A stretch of DNA of 64,000 bases from positions 1 to 64,000 of the forward strand of contig JAZKXV010000023.1 of assembly GCA_045611785.1 (NCBI GenBank), in the 5' to 3' direction. A program made the translations under genes and the position numbers. This document shows positions 9,459 to 18,286 of this stretch, piece by piece. The DNA is from JAFTYO01 sp045611785. Lineage in GTDB: Bacteria > Pseudomonadota > Alphaproteobacteria > RF32 > CAG-239. The notes under the pieces are model-generated. The model was given only the letters and a program-made list of their open reading frames with translations. It was not told where the DNA came from and did no database searches. Every line of letters starts with the position of its first letter. Position 1 is the first letter of the stretch.

Positions 9459-9554
9459 ATGACTTGTAAAAGCAGTTCTGAAAAAACATCAAAAGTAAAA
9501 TCGCAATCAAGCGAATCTACTTCTAAAAAAGATACTTCACATAAAAAATTATAA
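9459..9554 (+). CDS. 31-codon Ser/Lys-rich mini-protein
   Basis: ATG 9459 is preceded by a near-perfect SD (AAGGAG with 7-nt spacing) and the frame stops at TAA 9552-9554. The product (MTCKSSSEKTSKV...) is about 70 percent Ser, Lys and Thr, with one Cys at position 3 and no hydrophobic stretch. An inverted repeat at 9558-9580 follows. The good SD and isolated position between two minus-strand genes make translation plausible. Such a peptide could be a nucleic-acid-binding or disordered small protein; there is no homology evidence. Confidence 0.45.
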   Translation: MTCKSSSEKTSKVKSQSSESTSKKDTSHKKL

Positions 9555-9557
9555 TTT

Positions 9558-9580
9558 AAGGCTCCCATAATGGGAGCCTT
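9558..9580. terminator. Hairpin terminator between converging genes
   Basis: AAGGCTCCCA and TGGGAGCCTT form a 10-bp stem with a TAA loop. It lies after the mini-gene (plus strand) and after the gene ending at 9586 (minus strand). There is no long T-run on either side, so efficiency is uncertain. Confidence 0.6.
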
Positions 9581-9585
9581 ATTGA

Positions 9586-10224
9586 TTAGTAAGTTCTTTT
9601 ATTATTAAGAGTATATTGCAATACACTAGAATCCATAGAGCTTGTCTTCGGCGTAGGAGCTTGTATAGCACCGCTCACTTCCGCATTGCGATTTCTATCT
9701 TTTTCTGACATTCTTGATTCTATATTTCTACATGCATACATATCAAACGCTTCTTTAATTTTTGGATCTTTAATATGACTGCCTAATTCTTGCAAGCCTT
9801 TTTCATCAAAACCAAAATAGCCGGGCATAACTTCTTCTACTCTTTTACCTGCTATTTGTAAAACAACTCTTGAAGCATCCGGAAGTTTTTTACCATGGCT
9901 TCTGGCAACAGCTCTAAAACCTTTTGCTATAAAATGTTCTTTTTGTTGTTCAACAAATAAAGTTAATACAGAATCGTTAGAATTATTGAAAATATCAAAT
10001 CTTTTTGATTCAAAATTATTGCTTTCAACATATCTTTTAGAAGCTACTACAACGCGTCCATCTATTAGACCAACTTCAGGGGCATCATATACATTAAGTT
10101 GCTTTTTATCTATTAAATAACTTAAAGCTTGTTCATCACCTTTTTGATAACATTTCATAAGATTATCAAAACTGTAATCTTGTTTTTTTAAGCTCCATTC
10201 TTGTATTTTATCTTTCAATGACAT
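9586..10224 (-). CDS. Hypothetical soluble protein (212 aa)
   Basis: It has no signal peptide and no membrane segment. The start MSLKDKIQEWSLKK is helical and amphipathic, and the body is mixed alpha/beta with a basic patch (FRAVARSHGKKLPDASR). The C-terminal 40 residues (RNRNAEVSGAIQAPTPKTSS...) look disordered. No family recognised. It has its own promoter (TTGACC-N17-TATAAA, 10251-10279) and GGGG-containing leader, so it is a single-gene unit rather than part of the rubrerythrin unit upstream, which ends at a terminator. Confidence 0.55.
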   Translation of the reverse strand: MSLKDKIQEWSLKKQDYSFDNLMKCYQKGDEQALSYLIDKKQLNVYDAPEVGLIDGRVVVASKRYVESNNFESKRFDIFNNSNDSVLTLFVEQQKEHFIAKGFRAVARSHGKKLPDASRVVLQIAGKRVEEVMPGYFGFDEKGLQELGSHIKDPKIKEAFDMYACRNIESRMSEKDRNRNAEVSGAIQAPTPKTSSMDSSVLQYTLNNKRTY

Positions 10225-10250
10225 ACTTTCCCCCTAATGCATTTTTTTGA

Positions 10251-10279
10251 TTTATAATATGTTTTTTAATTTTGGTCAA
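10251..10279 (-). promoter_or_regulatory. Sigma-70-type promoter
   Basis: Read on the minus strand: TTGACC (10279-10274), 17-nt spacer, TATAAA (10256-10251). It is placed about 30 nt upstream of the start of the 212-aa hypothetical gene. Confidence 0.5.
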
Positions 10280-10321
10280 TTGACTTACGGTTACACTTTC
10301 TTTACATTTTGCATGTATAAA

Positions 10322-10350
10322 AAAAAGCTTTCCAAATAGGAAAGCTTTTT
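10322..10350. terminator. Intrinsic terminator downstream of rubrerythrin
   Basis: A perfect 12-bp stem, AAAAAGCTTTCC/GGAAAGCTTTTT, with an AAATA loop. A/T runs on both sides make it bidirectional. It lies just after the minus-strand rubrerythrin gene. Confidence 0.8.
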
Positions 10351-10366
10351 ACTAGGATATTAAGGC

Positions 10367-10906
10367 CTAAAATTTTTCTTGTAATTCAAAGAAATATGCT
10401 TGTGGGTGATCACACACAGGGCATTTTAACGGAGCTTTTGGACTTTCAACTCTATGTCCGCAGTTACCACATTCCCAAATAACTTTTGTTGGACGTTCAA
10501 AAACTCTGCCTTCACATAAAGCATCTAATAAAGCCTGATATCTTTCTTCATGACCTTTTTCAATTTTAGCAACTTCTTCAAACAAATATGCAATCTTGTT
10601 AAAACCTTCTTCTTTAGCTTCTTTAGCCATACGAGCATACATATCTGTCCACTCATAATTTTCACCTTGAGCGGCATCTTTTAAGTTTTCCAAAGTTGAA
10701 GGAACTTCACCACCATGTAAAAGTTTAAACCAAAGTTTTGCATGCTCTTTTTCATTGTCTGCAGTTTGTGTAAATTTATCCGCAATTATGTTATATCCTT
10801 CTTTCTTTGCCTTTGAAGCATAATATGTATACTTATTGCGAGCCATTGATTCGCCTGCAAAAGCTTCTTTAAGATTTTGTTCTGTTTTAGATCCTTTTAG
10901 TTCCAT
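10367..10906 (-). CDS. rbr: Rubrerythrin
   Basis: Non-haem di-iron peroxidase used by anaerobes and microaerophiles to reduce hydrogen peroxide. The ferritin-like four-helix domain (about 1-140) has EAFAGESMARNKY, DNEKEHAKLW and EEVAKIEKGHEERY as the di-iron ligand helices. The C-terminal rubredoxin-like domain (about 142-179) has the two CxxC knuckles, CGNCGH and CPVCDH, for the Fe(SCys)4 site. Length 179 is standard. Good SD (AGGAG). It supports a low-oxygen lifestyle for the host. Confidence 0.95.
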   Translation of the reverse strand: MELKGSKTEQNLKEAFAGESMARNKYTYYASKAKKEGYNIIADKFTQTADNEKEHAKLWFKLLHGGEVPSTLENLKDAAQGENYEWTDMYARMAKEAKEEGFNKIAYLFEEVAKIEKGHEERYQALLDALCEGRVFERPTKVIWECGNCGHRVESPKAPLKCPVCDHPQAYFFELQEKF

Positions 10907-10991
10907 TGTTTTTCTCCTAAAAATTTATTTCTTAGATAAGAATAACAACCTTTATCAGGGTGTCAATAAAATAAATATATTATCATATATT

Positions 10992-12500
10992 TTATATTTT
11001 TTCTTCAAATGACAACTTTTCTATTGTCTCACCTATTTGATCATTTTCAACAACTTCTTTTTCAGCAATGTTTAATTCTTTAATTTGTTGTACAACCTTT
11101 TTAAACTCTGTTAATTTTGCGCCACTTAAATTTTCTCCAGTTGCAGCTCTTATTTTAAGAGGATCAACTTTTGTGCCATTTTTAACAACTTCAAAGTGAA
11201 GATGTGGTCCTGTTGATCGTCCGGTGTTACCTACATATGCTATTACCTGACCTTGTTTTACTCTGACACCTGGTTTGATACCTTTTGCAAAAGACTTAAG
11301 GTGAGCATATCCTGTGGTATATTCGGAATTATGTCTTATCTTAACAAAATATCCGTATCCGCCTACCCATTTAGCTTGTGTAACGGTTCCATCACCACTG
11401 GCATAAACTTTTGTACCCATAGGAGCAGCATAGTCAACACCATGATGGTTACGATAGTCTTTAAAAATAGGATGCAATCTGCGACCATATCTAGATGATA
11501 TACGAGCACTTTTAAATGCAAGTGGTTTTTTATCTAAAGTCTTTTTTAATGCCATACCTTTTTCATCATAGTAATCTACATTACCTTTAGAATCTTCAAA
11601 ACGATATAATTCTATCTTTTCTTTACCGAGTTTCAATGAAGCATATATTATATCTCCATATTTAACAACCTGGCCATTAGGTGTCATTTGTTGTTCATAT
11701 CTGACCACAAATTCATCACCTGCTTTAACATCTCTTCTAAAATCTACGCTAAATGAAAAAATATTAATAAAATTACCTACAACATTTACCGGAACACCGG
11801 CATTTTTCATTGCTGTTGATACATTACCTCTTATCACACCATTAACTGTATTTGTTTGAGTTGTTAAATCATCTTGTTCTATTCTTGCTTCATATTTTCC
11901 ATCAGAAGTTAATTCAACAACATAATGGGTGCCGCTAACAGGCTCAACAACTATTTTATTAAGCGAGACTAACTCACCATATCTGTCATCAACTGTAGTT
12001 GTAATATCTATATTTTGACCGATTTTAATATTTTTTGCATCATATACTTTTTTAAATGCATTATAAATTTCTGTTGCTTTAGCATAATCTACTCCGGTCT
12101 TGGTTAAAATACCTATAAAGCTATCACCTTTAGCTACAGTTATTTTATCATGGCTAAGACGCACCCCACTAGATATTGCAACTTCTTGCACAGCTTCTTC
12201 TGGTTTGATTTCAACTTCTTCAATTACTTGAGTTTCTTGCACATTAGCAATATTGGAGATGCGCTCATCTAAATCTTCTTCAGAGCTTAAATCTTCATCA
12301 ATATCGGGAAACTGATTATCAATAAATTCTTCAGCAGCAATATCTTCCATTTTTTCATTGTATGCGATAGATGCCTCTACACTGTTATTGTTGTGTATAG
12401 ACACAAATAATGCGCCTGTTACGGCTATGGCATATATCAACAATAACGTTCTTTCTTTTTTAAGACGTTGTGCTTTTTTTCTCTTTTTACCAAAATCCAT
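10992..12500 (-). CDS. M23-family zinc endopeptidase (MepM/NlpD-like)
   Basis: A cell-wall hydrolase anchored by one N-terminal membrane segment (LLLIYAIAVTGALFVSI, about 20-36 from the chosen start). After an acidic linker come a LysM/OapA-like domain beginning ITVAKGDSFIGILTKTG, a beta-rich middle region, and the C-terminal LytM domain. The latter carries the metal-binding HHGVDYAAPMGTKVY (HxxxD) and TGPHLHFEV (HxH). All zinc ligands are present, so it should cleave peptidoglycan cross-links. The start at 12500 (MDFGKKRKK) is chosen for AAAGGAAC upstream; the ORF could extend to 12536. Transcribed alone, with tRNA-Asp upstream on the other strand. Confidence 0.9.
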   Translation of the reverse strand: MDFGKKRKKAQRLKKERTLLLIYAIAVTGALFVSIHNNNSVEASIAYNEKMEDIAAEEFIDNQFPDIDEDLSSEEDLDERISNIANVQETQVIEEVEIKPEEAVQEVAISSGVRLSHDKITVAKGDSFIGILTKTGVDYAKATEIYNAFKKVYDAKNIKIGQNIDITTTVDDRYGELVSLNKIVVEPVSGTHYVVELTSDGKYEARIEQDDLTTQTNTVNGVIRGNVSTAMKNAGVPVNVVGNFINIFSFSVDFRRDVKAGDEFVVRYEQQMTPNGQVVKYGDIIYASLKLGKEKIELYRFEDSKGNVDYYDEKGMALKKTLDKKPLAFKSARISSRYGRRLHPIFKDYRNHHGVDYAAPMGTKVYASGDGTVTQAKWVGGYGYFVKIRHNSEYTTGYAHLKSFAKGIKPGVRVKQGQVIAYVGNTGRSTGPHLHFEVVKNGTKVDPLKIRAATGENLSGAKLTEFKKVVQQIKELNIAEKEVVENDQIGETIEKLSFEEKI

Positions 12501-12660
12501 ATCAATAAGTTCCTTTAATATCATTTCGATATACAATGCAACAATACAGTTTTTTTTTCAAGTAGATAATCAAGTTATACAATTTGCTTCAATATTTTTG
12601 GCTTATTACAAGGTTTTAACAATTAACACAAAAAAATATTAAAAAAAATAAAAAAAACAC

Positions 12661-12689
12661 TTGCATTTATAATTTTTCTTATGTATAAG
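12661..12689 (+). promoter_or_regulatory. Promoter of tRNA-Asp
   Basis: TTGCAT (12661-12666), 17-nt spacer, TATAAG (12684-12689), with the tRNA 5' end 17 nt beyond the -10 box. Confidence 0.55.
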
Positions 12690-12706
12690 AGTTTTGTTAA
12701 CTTAGT

Positions 12707-12783
12707 GGGGGCGTAGTTCAGTTGGTTAGAATACATGCCTGTCACGCATGGGGTCGCGAGTTCGAGCCTCGTCGCTCCCGCCA
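12707..12783 (+). tRNA. tRNA-Asp (GTC)
   Basis: A full cloverleaf can be drawn: acceptor GGGGGCG/CGCTCCC, D-arm with AGTTGGTTAGA, anticodon loop CTGTCAC with anticodon GTC, T-arm with GTTCGAGCC, discriminator G and encoded CCA (12781-12783). One G-T pair lies in the acceptor stem. Confidence 0.97.
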
Positions 12784-12790
12784 TTAAGAT

Positions 12791-12818
12791 AAAAAGCGCT
12801 GATGAAGCGCTTTTTTTT
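12791..12818 (+). terminator. Terminator of tRNA-Asp
   Basis: Stem AAAAAGCGCT/AGCGCTTTTT with a GATGA loop and eight Ts, directly after the tRNA. Confidence 0.8.
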
Positions 12819-12894
12819 GTTTTTGTAACAAATGCTGTAAACATTGTTTTTATATAAACATTTGAATATTAAATATATTTCATCATTTTTAGCA

Positions 12895-12922
12895 TAAAAA
12901 AAACCGCTGATTACACAGCGGC
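12895..12922 (-). terminator. Terminator of the BI-1 gene
   Basis: CCGCTG/CAGCGG stem with the A-run at 12895-12903, which reads as a U-tract on the minus strand. It lies 20 nt after the BI-1 stop codon. Confidence 0.75.
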
Positions 12923-12941
12923 TTTTTCAAAATTTTATTTA

Positions 12942-13664
12942 TTATTTTCTATCACCTATGATTCTTAATAGATCCAAAAATAAATTAATAAAATCCATAT
13001 ATAAAGATAATGCACCAGCAACAGCCATACGATTCATTATATCTTCATCATATTGAGATCTGTACATATTACGAATCCTTTGTGTGTCATAAGCTGTCAA
13101 CCCTACAAATATGGCTACTGAAATGTATGAAAGTACCCAATACATTGTCGAACTATGCAAAAAGATATTTACAACACTGGCAATAATTACTCCCCACAAG
13201 CCCATAATCAAGAATGAGCCCAAAGAGGTTAAATCTCTTTTTGTAGTATATCCATATAAGCTCATTGAACCAAATGTTGCAGCAGTTATTAAGAACACTC
13301 TAAATACACTTACTCCTGTGTACATCATTATTATCGGAGAAATAGATGCCCCCATAACAGCTGAAAACAGCCAGAAAATGGTTTGAACCTTCGAAAAAGA
13401 TCCTCTTTGTAATGATGAATTAAATACAAAGAACATAACAAAAGGTGCAATTAACGCAGCCCATCCCAAAAGTGATAATCCTACAGATGTTTCAGTAATA
13501 CTGAAAAACATTCTGATTAAACCTGTATATATTAATAAATATACTGTTAAAGCGGTTAAACAAAGACCACCTGCCATATAATTATAAACTTTCAACATAT
13601 ATGAGCGTAAACCTTCATCAACCGTATCTTTTACTACAGCAGGTGCATAAGACTTTATTTCCAT
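12942..13664 (-). CDS. Bax inhibitor-1/YccA-family membrane protein
   Basis: An integral inner-membrane protein of 240 aa with seven hydrophobic segments. The family signature TAYDTQRIRNMY sits before the last helix and holds an Asp of the pH-sensing pair known from BsYetJ; a second Asp occurs in the C-terminal ALSLYMDFINLFLDLLRI. The N-terminus of about 25 residues is cytoplasmic. BI-1 homologues act as pH-sensitive calcium leak channels or as modulators of membrane protease complexes. Good SD. It lies 81 nt downstream of the coupling-protein cluster on the same strand but has its own SD and terminator. Confidence 0.9.
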   Translation of the reverse strand: MEIKSYAPAVVKDTVDEGLRSYMLKVYNYMAGGLCLTALTVYLLIYTGLIRMFFSITETSVGLSLLGWAALIAPFVMFFVFNSSLQRGSFSKVQTIFWLFSAVMGASISPIIMMYTGVSVFRVFLITAATFGSMSLYGYTTKRDLTSLGSFLIMGLWGVIIASVVNIFLHSSTMYWVLSYISVAIFVGLTAYDTQRIRNMYRSQYDEDIMNRMAVAGALSLYMDFINLFLDLLRIIGDRK

Positions 13665-13745
13665 TTTATTCTCCTTAAAATAATTATACTATTTAAATAT
13701 AGATATTTTTTTTGCGAAAATCAATAACTGAAACTATAAAACCAT

Positions 13746-14474
13746 CTATTCGGTATAGAAAAAATCATATAATTTAGCAAAAAAGATATTATAAAACACA
13801 AAAAAGAATGATAAAAATATCAAATTAAGAATATCATTAAACTCAAAATATTTATCGACTGCATGAACTGCCAAATATGGAACATTTAGCAAAAACATAA
13901 TTACCACAAAATTCAGATAATTTCCTACACTCTTTTTCCATGCTTTTTTTAACGAACCATTTAAGCCTTGAACAGATGCTATAAATGCTAAAAATGGTCT
14001 GCAAAAAATAAACGGCGATATAAGTATTAAAACAACAGATAATACTGCCATATTTATCATATTTGCAGGTGTTGCCTGCAACTGTTGCATATATGCTTCA
14101 AATAATAACAAATATTTATCATCAAACCCCATCAACAATGGTAAATAAGGCAACACACCAAGCAATAAGCTCATAGCTATAACCAAAAAAAACATTTTTG
14201 TTGATGGAATAAGGCTACCAAAGATATCTAGAGTAAACAAATATGGCTTTTTATTATAATAGAATCTGAAAAAAACACACCAATAAACATAATATGCACA
14301 AATCCATAATATGCTTATTCTATTTGAAAGTCCTCCATCTATTTTAGCAAAACAAGCTAAAAACAACAAATTCAACAATGAAAATAAGGCAAAAGATACC
14401 TTATTTTCAATTATTGAAATATAAGTTTGTTTCAAAACTTCCAAAATTGGAATTTTTTTTACATTATCAGCCAT
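13746..14474 (-). CDS. Polytopic membrane protein, last gene of the coupling-ATPase cluster
   Basis: 242 aa with about six hydrophobic segments, beginning after a short cytoplasmic N-terminus (MADNVKKIPILEVLKQTYISII). It has FRFYYNKKPYLFTLDIFG between helices and a fourth segment rich in Ile/Val (VVLILISPFIF). It starts only 3 nt after the stop of the VirD4-type ATPase gene, so the two are almost certainly co-translated. The layout resembles generic DUF-type membrane proteins; I recognise no family. A membrane platform for the ATPase is plausible from position alone. Confidence 0.65.
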   Translation of the reverse strand: MADNVKKIPILEVLKQTYISIIENKVSFALFSLLNLLFLACFAKIDGGLSNRISILWICAYYVYWCVFFRFYYNKKPYLFTLDIFGSLIPSTKMFFLVIAMSLLLGVLPYLPLLMGFDDKYLLLFEAYMQQLQATPANMINMAVLSVVLILISPFIFCRPFLAFIASVQGLNGSLKKAWKKSVGNYLNFVVIMFLLNVPYLAVHAVDKYFEFNDILNLIFLSFFFVFYNIFFAKLYDFFYTE

Positions 14475-14477
14475 ATT

Positions 14478-16700
14478 TTACACTCTGACAACAGCTTGAT
14501 CCAGATCTTCTTCAAATGTATCAGTATCGGCTGATGGGTCATACTCTAAACCTAATTTTGAAAGCATATCTTCATTGATATCTTCTCGTTGAGCAACAAT
14601 CCAATCCGGTACGTTTGGACAAGGCTTCATTGCAGCCAACTTCTTCATACCGTTATCTAAGTACCAACGAGGAGAATCTGCCATAATCGGTCTATCAATG
14701 TAACTTTGCATTAACACAACTTGTTTCAACATTGGCAAGCTCAAAAGTTGGGTTGTGGTAATAACTGACACACCTTGCAATTGATAATTAACATTTTTTG
14801 CAAACGGATTAGAGTTTTTACCGAGACCACCTTCATTTTTAGAGTATGATGTAGTTTGAACAGTACGGTTACCAATCATTTTAGAGAAACGTTGTGCAGT
14901 AACCTCGTTGTTCTGAGATAAAATAATCTTACAAGCTGTTGTAGAAATCACGGTTTCCAAGTCATCTTTTCCGTACTTACCGGAAATCTGACCTAAGTCT
15001 TGTCCAATAAGCAAGTAAGAAACTTTTTGACCACGACCCACCGCAGGACCATCAATAACGGCTTTAAGTTTAGGCATTTGAGGAAACTCGTCGAGCACGA
15101 ATAAGCTAGGGAATGGTCCCATTTTACCATCGGTCTTATTCTCAAATTTTGGCGGATTCGAAATCAAATATGAACTCATTAACTCAATGAACACACTTGA
15201 AATCATACCTAAAGCACGAGCATCTGTTTGGTTGATAGATAAATAAACAGAAATTGGTTTCCATTCACCTGTAACAGGATCTTTCATACCGCGCAAGTCT
15301 TTAAAGTGTAAGTCTGAGAAACTGGTTCTTGCAACCACCGCCGAGTTCTTAAAAATATTGATACCGGCAAATGCTGTTGAAATAACAGATCCACGCTCTT
15401 TATCTGGCATTGCTGACAATGAGCTCAACTCGGTATAACAACGTTGCGAGTATCCATATTTACGAGCTTCTTCAACGGCCTCATCCAGCAAGTCGTGCAT
15501 TGGGTCAGCCATTTGAGCCATTTGGTCACCTTCTGCAATACGACGTTTAATTTCTTGAGCTTGTTTAATTTGGGCTTCGGTCAACCATTCAAGAATCATC
15601 GCAATACAAGATTCTCTACCAATCCATTTCTCTGGTAACAAATTCCATGTTCCGATAGGCAAATAGTTATCAATGGTTAAAGTTCCATTTTTCATGTCTG
15701 CAATTGCCTTAGGAACTAAAGGATCACGCATATCACGATAATATCCTTCTAACACCCTTTTATCTTCTTCATCTAATTTACCTTCATAAATTCGACCGAT
15801 AAAATAGTCATTTGCGCGAGCTCTTTCACACTTAGATGTAATAAAGTGAATAAAACCGTTTAACGCTGCACGACCTGTTTGTGACCAGTGAGGATCGGCA
15901 CCACCTTTAGGATCTTCCACCAAAATGTTACAAATTGAGTCAACATACATATCTCGATCCGGCCCCATTTCAGGGACTGCATTTGGCGCCAACGGATTCC
16001 AGCTCGGATAATATATACCTTCAGACGGACTATCTTCAGCACCCCAGTTAATAATGAACACCGGACCAACTTTAGCTCTTGCACCTGAAGTTTTAAAGCA
16101 CAACTCTGGCTTAGGGTCGTTAATAATCAAGCTCATACCTTTTGCGTGAAAGATTGTCGGCATCACAACACCAACAGTTTTACCTGTACCCGGAGGTGCG
16201 CAGCATAATGTTGAAAGTGTTTCTTTCAAAAGGAGCATACGGCCATTAAATTTTCCTACTACTTGGCAAAAGCCATCAAAGCCTAAAAGCTCCATTCTGT
16301 TAATATCCCGCAAAGTTGCAATACGAGCAGAACCATGAACGTTAGATTGGAATCGATATGGACATGTTACCATACCGGAAATTATACCTACAGGTAATGA
16401 TAAAAACGGCAATATAGGAAGCCAACGACCTAAAGAAAATTCATTACCGGCAGAAAGTTTATGCATCCAACTATAATATTGGTTGAATAAAAACGAAGGA
16501 CGATTTTGAACAGCATTCAAAAAAGCCTTTACAGTTGCTATTGTATCTTTAGAAATACCTTTTTCAATCAAAAAAGCTAAAGGCAACGAAAACACTGTTA
16601 AAATAAGTGTAACAACAAGAGTAATAAGCATAGAAACGGCCATCCACTTGACCGCGTTATCATATTCTTCCCACTCTGATCCTCTATCTTTTAATGCCAT
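14478..16700 (-). CDS. VirD4/TraG-type coupling protein (T4CP ATPase)
   Basis: A hexameric DNA/protein-pumping ATPase of the type IV secretion coupling family, 740 aa. Two N-terminal membrane helices (about 17-41 and 95-116) precede the nucleotide-binding domain with Walker A APPGTGKT (Lys174), Walker B LFVLDEFPQM (Asp537-Glu538), and the conserved YLLIGQDLGQI and TACKIILSQNNEVTAQRFSKMIG segments. Within the NBD there is an all-alpha insertion (about 290-420) where other T4CPs hold the all-alpha domain that selects cargo. All ATPase motifs look intact. No virB, tra, dot or relaxase gene occurs in 64 kb. It lies in a run of seven genes of otherwise unknown families. Confidence 0.9.
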   Translation of the reverse strand: MALKDRGSEWEEYDNAVKWMAVSMLITLVVTLILTVFSLPLAFLIEKGISKDTIATVKAFLNAVQNRPSFLFNQYYSWMHKLSAGNEFSLGRWLPILPFLSLPVGIISGMVTCPYRFQSNVHGSARIATLRDINRMELLGFDGFCQVVGKFNGRMLLLKETLSTLCCAPPGTGKTVGVVMPTIFHAKGMSLIINDPKPELCFKTSGARAKVGPVFIINWGAEDSPSEGIYYPSWNPLAPNAVPEMGPDRDMYVDSICNILVEDPKGGADPHWSQTGRAALNGFIHFITSKCERARANDYFIGRIYEGKLDEEDKRVLEGYYRDMRDPLVPKAIADMKNGTLTIDNYLPIGTWNLLPEKWIGRESCIAMILEWLTEAQIKQAQEIKRRIAEGDQMAQMADPMHDLLDEAVEEARKYGYSQRCYTELSSLSAMPDKERGSVISTAFAGINIFKNSAVVARTSFSDLHFKDLRGMKDPVTGEWKPISVYLSINQTDARALGMISSVFIELMSSYLISNPPKFENKTDGKMGPFPSLFVLDEFPQMPKLKAVIDGPAVGRGQKVSYLLIGQDLGQISGKYGKDDLETVISTTACKIILSQNNEVTAQRFSKMIGNRTVQTTSYSKNEGGLGKNSNPFAKNVNYQLQGVSVITTTQLLSLPMLKQVVLMQSYIDRPIMADSPRWYLDNGMKKLAAMKPCPNVPDWIVAQREDINEDMLSKLGLEYDPSADTDTFEEDLDQAVVRV

Positions 16701-16721
16701 TTTAATTCCTCACTATAAAAA

Positions 16722-18230
16722 TTATGATCCGCCACGAAGAAGTTTCTTTAAGTTATTAAGCTCATCTCTATCAAGCTTACCATCAGCTTCTTCTACGGTC
16801 TTAGAAAATAGTTTAATTTCTTTCGGGCTACCTCTGTTTATTCTGGTAACTTCCACCTCTGTATCCTTCCAAACCTCAAACATATCTTCTGCGTTTATAA
16901 TATTACCCATCTGAATAATCACATAAGGCTTAATATCTAAATCAAAATCGGTACCATCAAGTTTCATTAAAAGAGCCTCTTTTGCTAAAGATACTTTTCT
17001 AACTGGTGAAATACGATGGCTGTTTTCAGAGAACCATAAAGGTTCTTCATTATTAAATCGTTCTTCATCGGCCAACCAGTCTCCGTTTTCCTTATCTACT
17101 AAGCATAAACAAATTGAACTGTCTGATACAGCTATAAAATCGATTATAGTATTTTTGAGAGTTACACCGGTAATAATATCATATCCTTTTTGTGTAAGTA
17201 CCTCAACAATAGGATTATTCGGTTTTCTATCTGATGCTGGCATTTCTCTATTTTCTGAACGACTTTGCTTATAGTCCGAATCAGAATACTCTTTACGATT
17301 ATCTCTTTGTTCTCTATCTTCGTTTTTGCTAAATTTACGATCCTCGTATTTATCTTTTCTATCCTTATCTCGATCTCTTTCTCTATCTCGTTCCCTATCT
17401 CTTTCTCTTTTATCTTTTCTATCATATCTGTCATCACGTTGATTAGATGAATAATCATCGTCATCAAAACGTTTTTTAGGTTTCTTAGATAAAGCATTAT
17501 GGAACAACGAATCATCATCTTCATCATCATCAAATTTTTGAGCAAATCGCTCACGCTTTTCAGTTTTTTTCTTTTTATCATCAATTTTGAATATATCAGA
17601 TTTTTCAAAAGCGTCAAAATCTAAGTCAAAATCATCATCTTCATTATCTAAATTAAACAAGTTATGGCTAAATGTTTCTCTTGCATTTACAACCTTATCT
17701 TTTAATCCTCCCATAGAAGCCGGCGCCGTAGGTATATGTGGAGCAGAAGATTTTGTAGCCATCAAACTCGTTTTAGGCGCACTGGAGGCAGCAGGTTTTT
17801 CATTATCTGTATAATCTCTAATTGGAGTTCTATGACCTGTCGGTCTGATTTCTTTATATGATTTTTTCTTAATAACCACAGGTGTTTTGTTAACCGCCGG
17901 TTTCAAAACAGATTTTTTATCCTTAAACAGATTTAGCGGGAATGTAACTATTTTATATATAATCTTTTCCCAGGCAACCATACTAAGGGCTATCCAGCCT
18001 GTAAGCCATAATGGAATAAAAGAAATAATGATTAAAATAAATGCCCATTCTTTTGGTGTATCAATCACCCAACCTGAAGACCATAAATTCCATGCATATT
18101 CCCAGTGTAAAGGCCAAAATATGTCAAAGCGCCAGTTTTCGAGCATAATAACCCTTATGCCCTCTGTAAATATTATACTCCAAAGGCACCCGACAAAAAC
18201 TATTCTAGCCAATACAATTAAGGGTTTCAT
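16722..18230 (-). CDS. Two-TM protein with long charged linker and C-terminal domain
   Basis: 502 aa in three parts. Residues 4-25 and 62-84 are membrane helices with a conserved-looking stretch LWSIIF...RVIM..NWRFDIF between them. Residues 100-335 are a disordered linker with acidic blocks (EDDDFDLDFD) and an Arg/Glu/Asp run at 275-294 (repeated RERD). Residues 338-502 are a folded alpha/beta domain starting VEVLTQKGYDIITGV, with IDFIAV...CLVDKENGDW that loosely resembles restriction-endonuclease-like folds (weak). It sits immediately upstream of the coupling ATPase (21 nt), so it is likely part of the same complex. Its N-terminus is paralogous to that of the next upstream gene. Confidence 0.65.
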   Translation of the reverse strand: MKPLIVLARIVFVGCLWSIIFTEGIRVIMLENWRFDIFWPLHWEYAWNLWSSGWVIDTPKEWAFILIIISFIPLWLTGWIALSMVAWEKIIYKIVTFPLNLFKDKKSVLKPAVNKTPVVIKKKSYKEIRPTGHRTPIRDYTDNEKPAASSAPKTSLMATKSSAPHIPTAPASMGGLKDKVVNARETFSHNLFNLDNEDDDFDLDFDAFEKSDIFKIDDKKKKTEKRERFAQKFDDDEDDDSLFHNALSKKPKKRFDDDDYSSNQRDDRYDRKDKRERDRERDRERDRDKDRKDKYEDRKFSKNEDREQRDNRKEYSDSDYKQSRSENREMPASDRKPNNPIVEVLTQKGYDIITGVTLKNTIIDFIAVSDSSICLCLVDKENGDWLADEERFNNEEPLWFSENSHRISPVRKVSLAKEALLMKLDGTDFDLDIKPYVIIQMGNIINAEDMFEVWKDTEVEVTRINRGSPKEIKLFSKTVEEADGKLDRDELNNLKKLLRGGS

Positions 18231-18286
18231 TATATCTCCTCGTATCTTAGAGAATAGTATTATATTTAATATTAGTTAACAAGTAA

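Noticed and set aside
9314..9568. An 84-aa minus-strand ORF
   Set aside because: It has no SD, is antisense to the mini-gene with the strong SD and crosses the terminator hairpin.
12623..12844. A 73-aa minus-strand ORF over tRNA-Asp
   Set aside because: It is the well-known false ORF antisense to tRNA-Asp (product with GATRLELATPC); the tRNA explains the sequence.
13746..16700. An integrated conjugative element
   Set aside because: Apart from the coupling ATPase no relaxase, integrase, att repeats or other transfer genes are visible, and base composition matches the flanks.
16648..16914. Plus-strand ORF of 88 aa spanning the ATPase start
   Set aside because: Antisense to two well-supported genes, no SD and no family.
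17162..17617. A 151-aa ORF in another frame of the charged linker
   Set aside because: It is a low-complexity shadow of the RERD-type coding repeat and has no SD.
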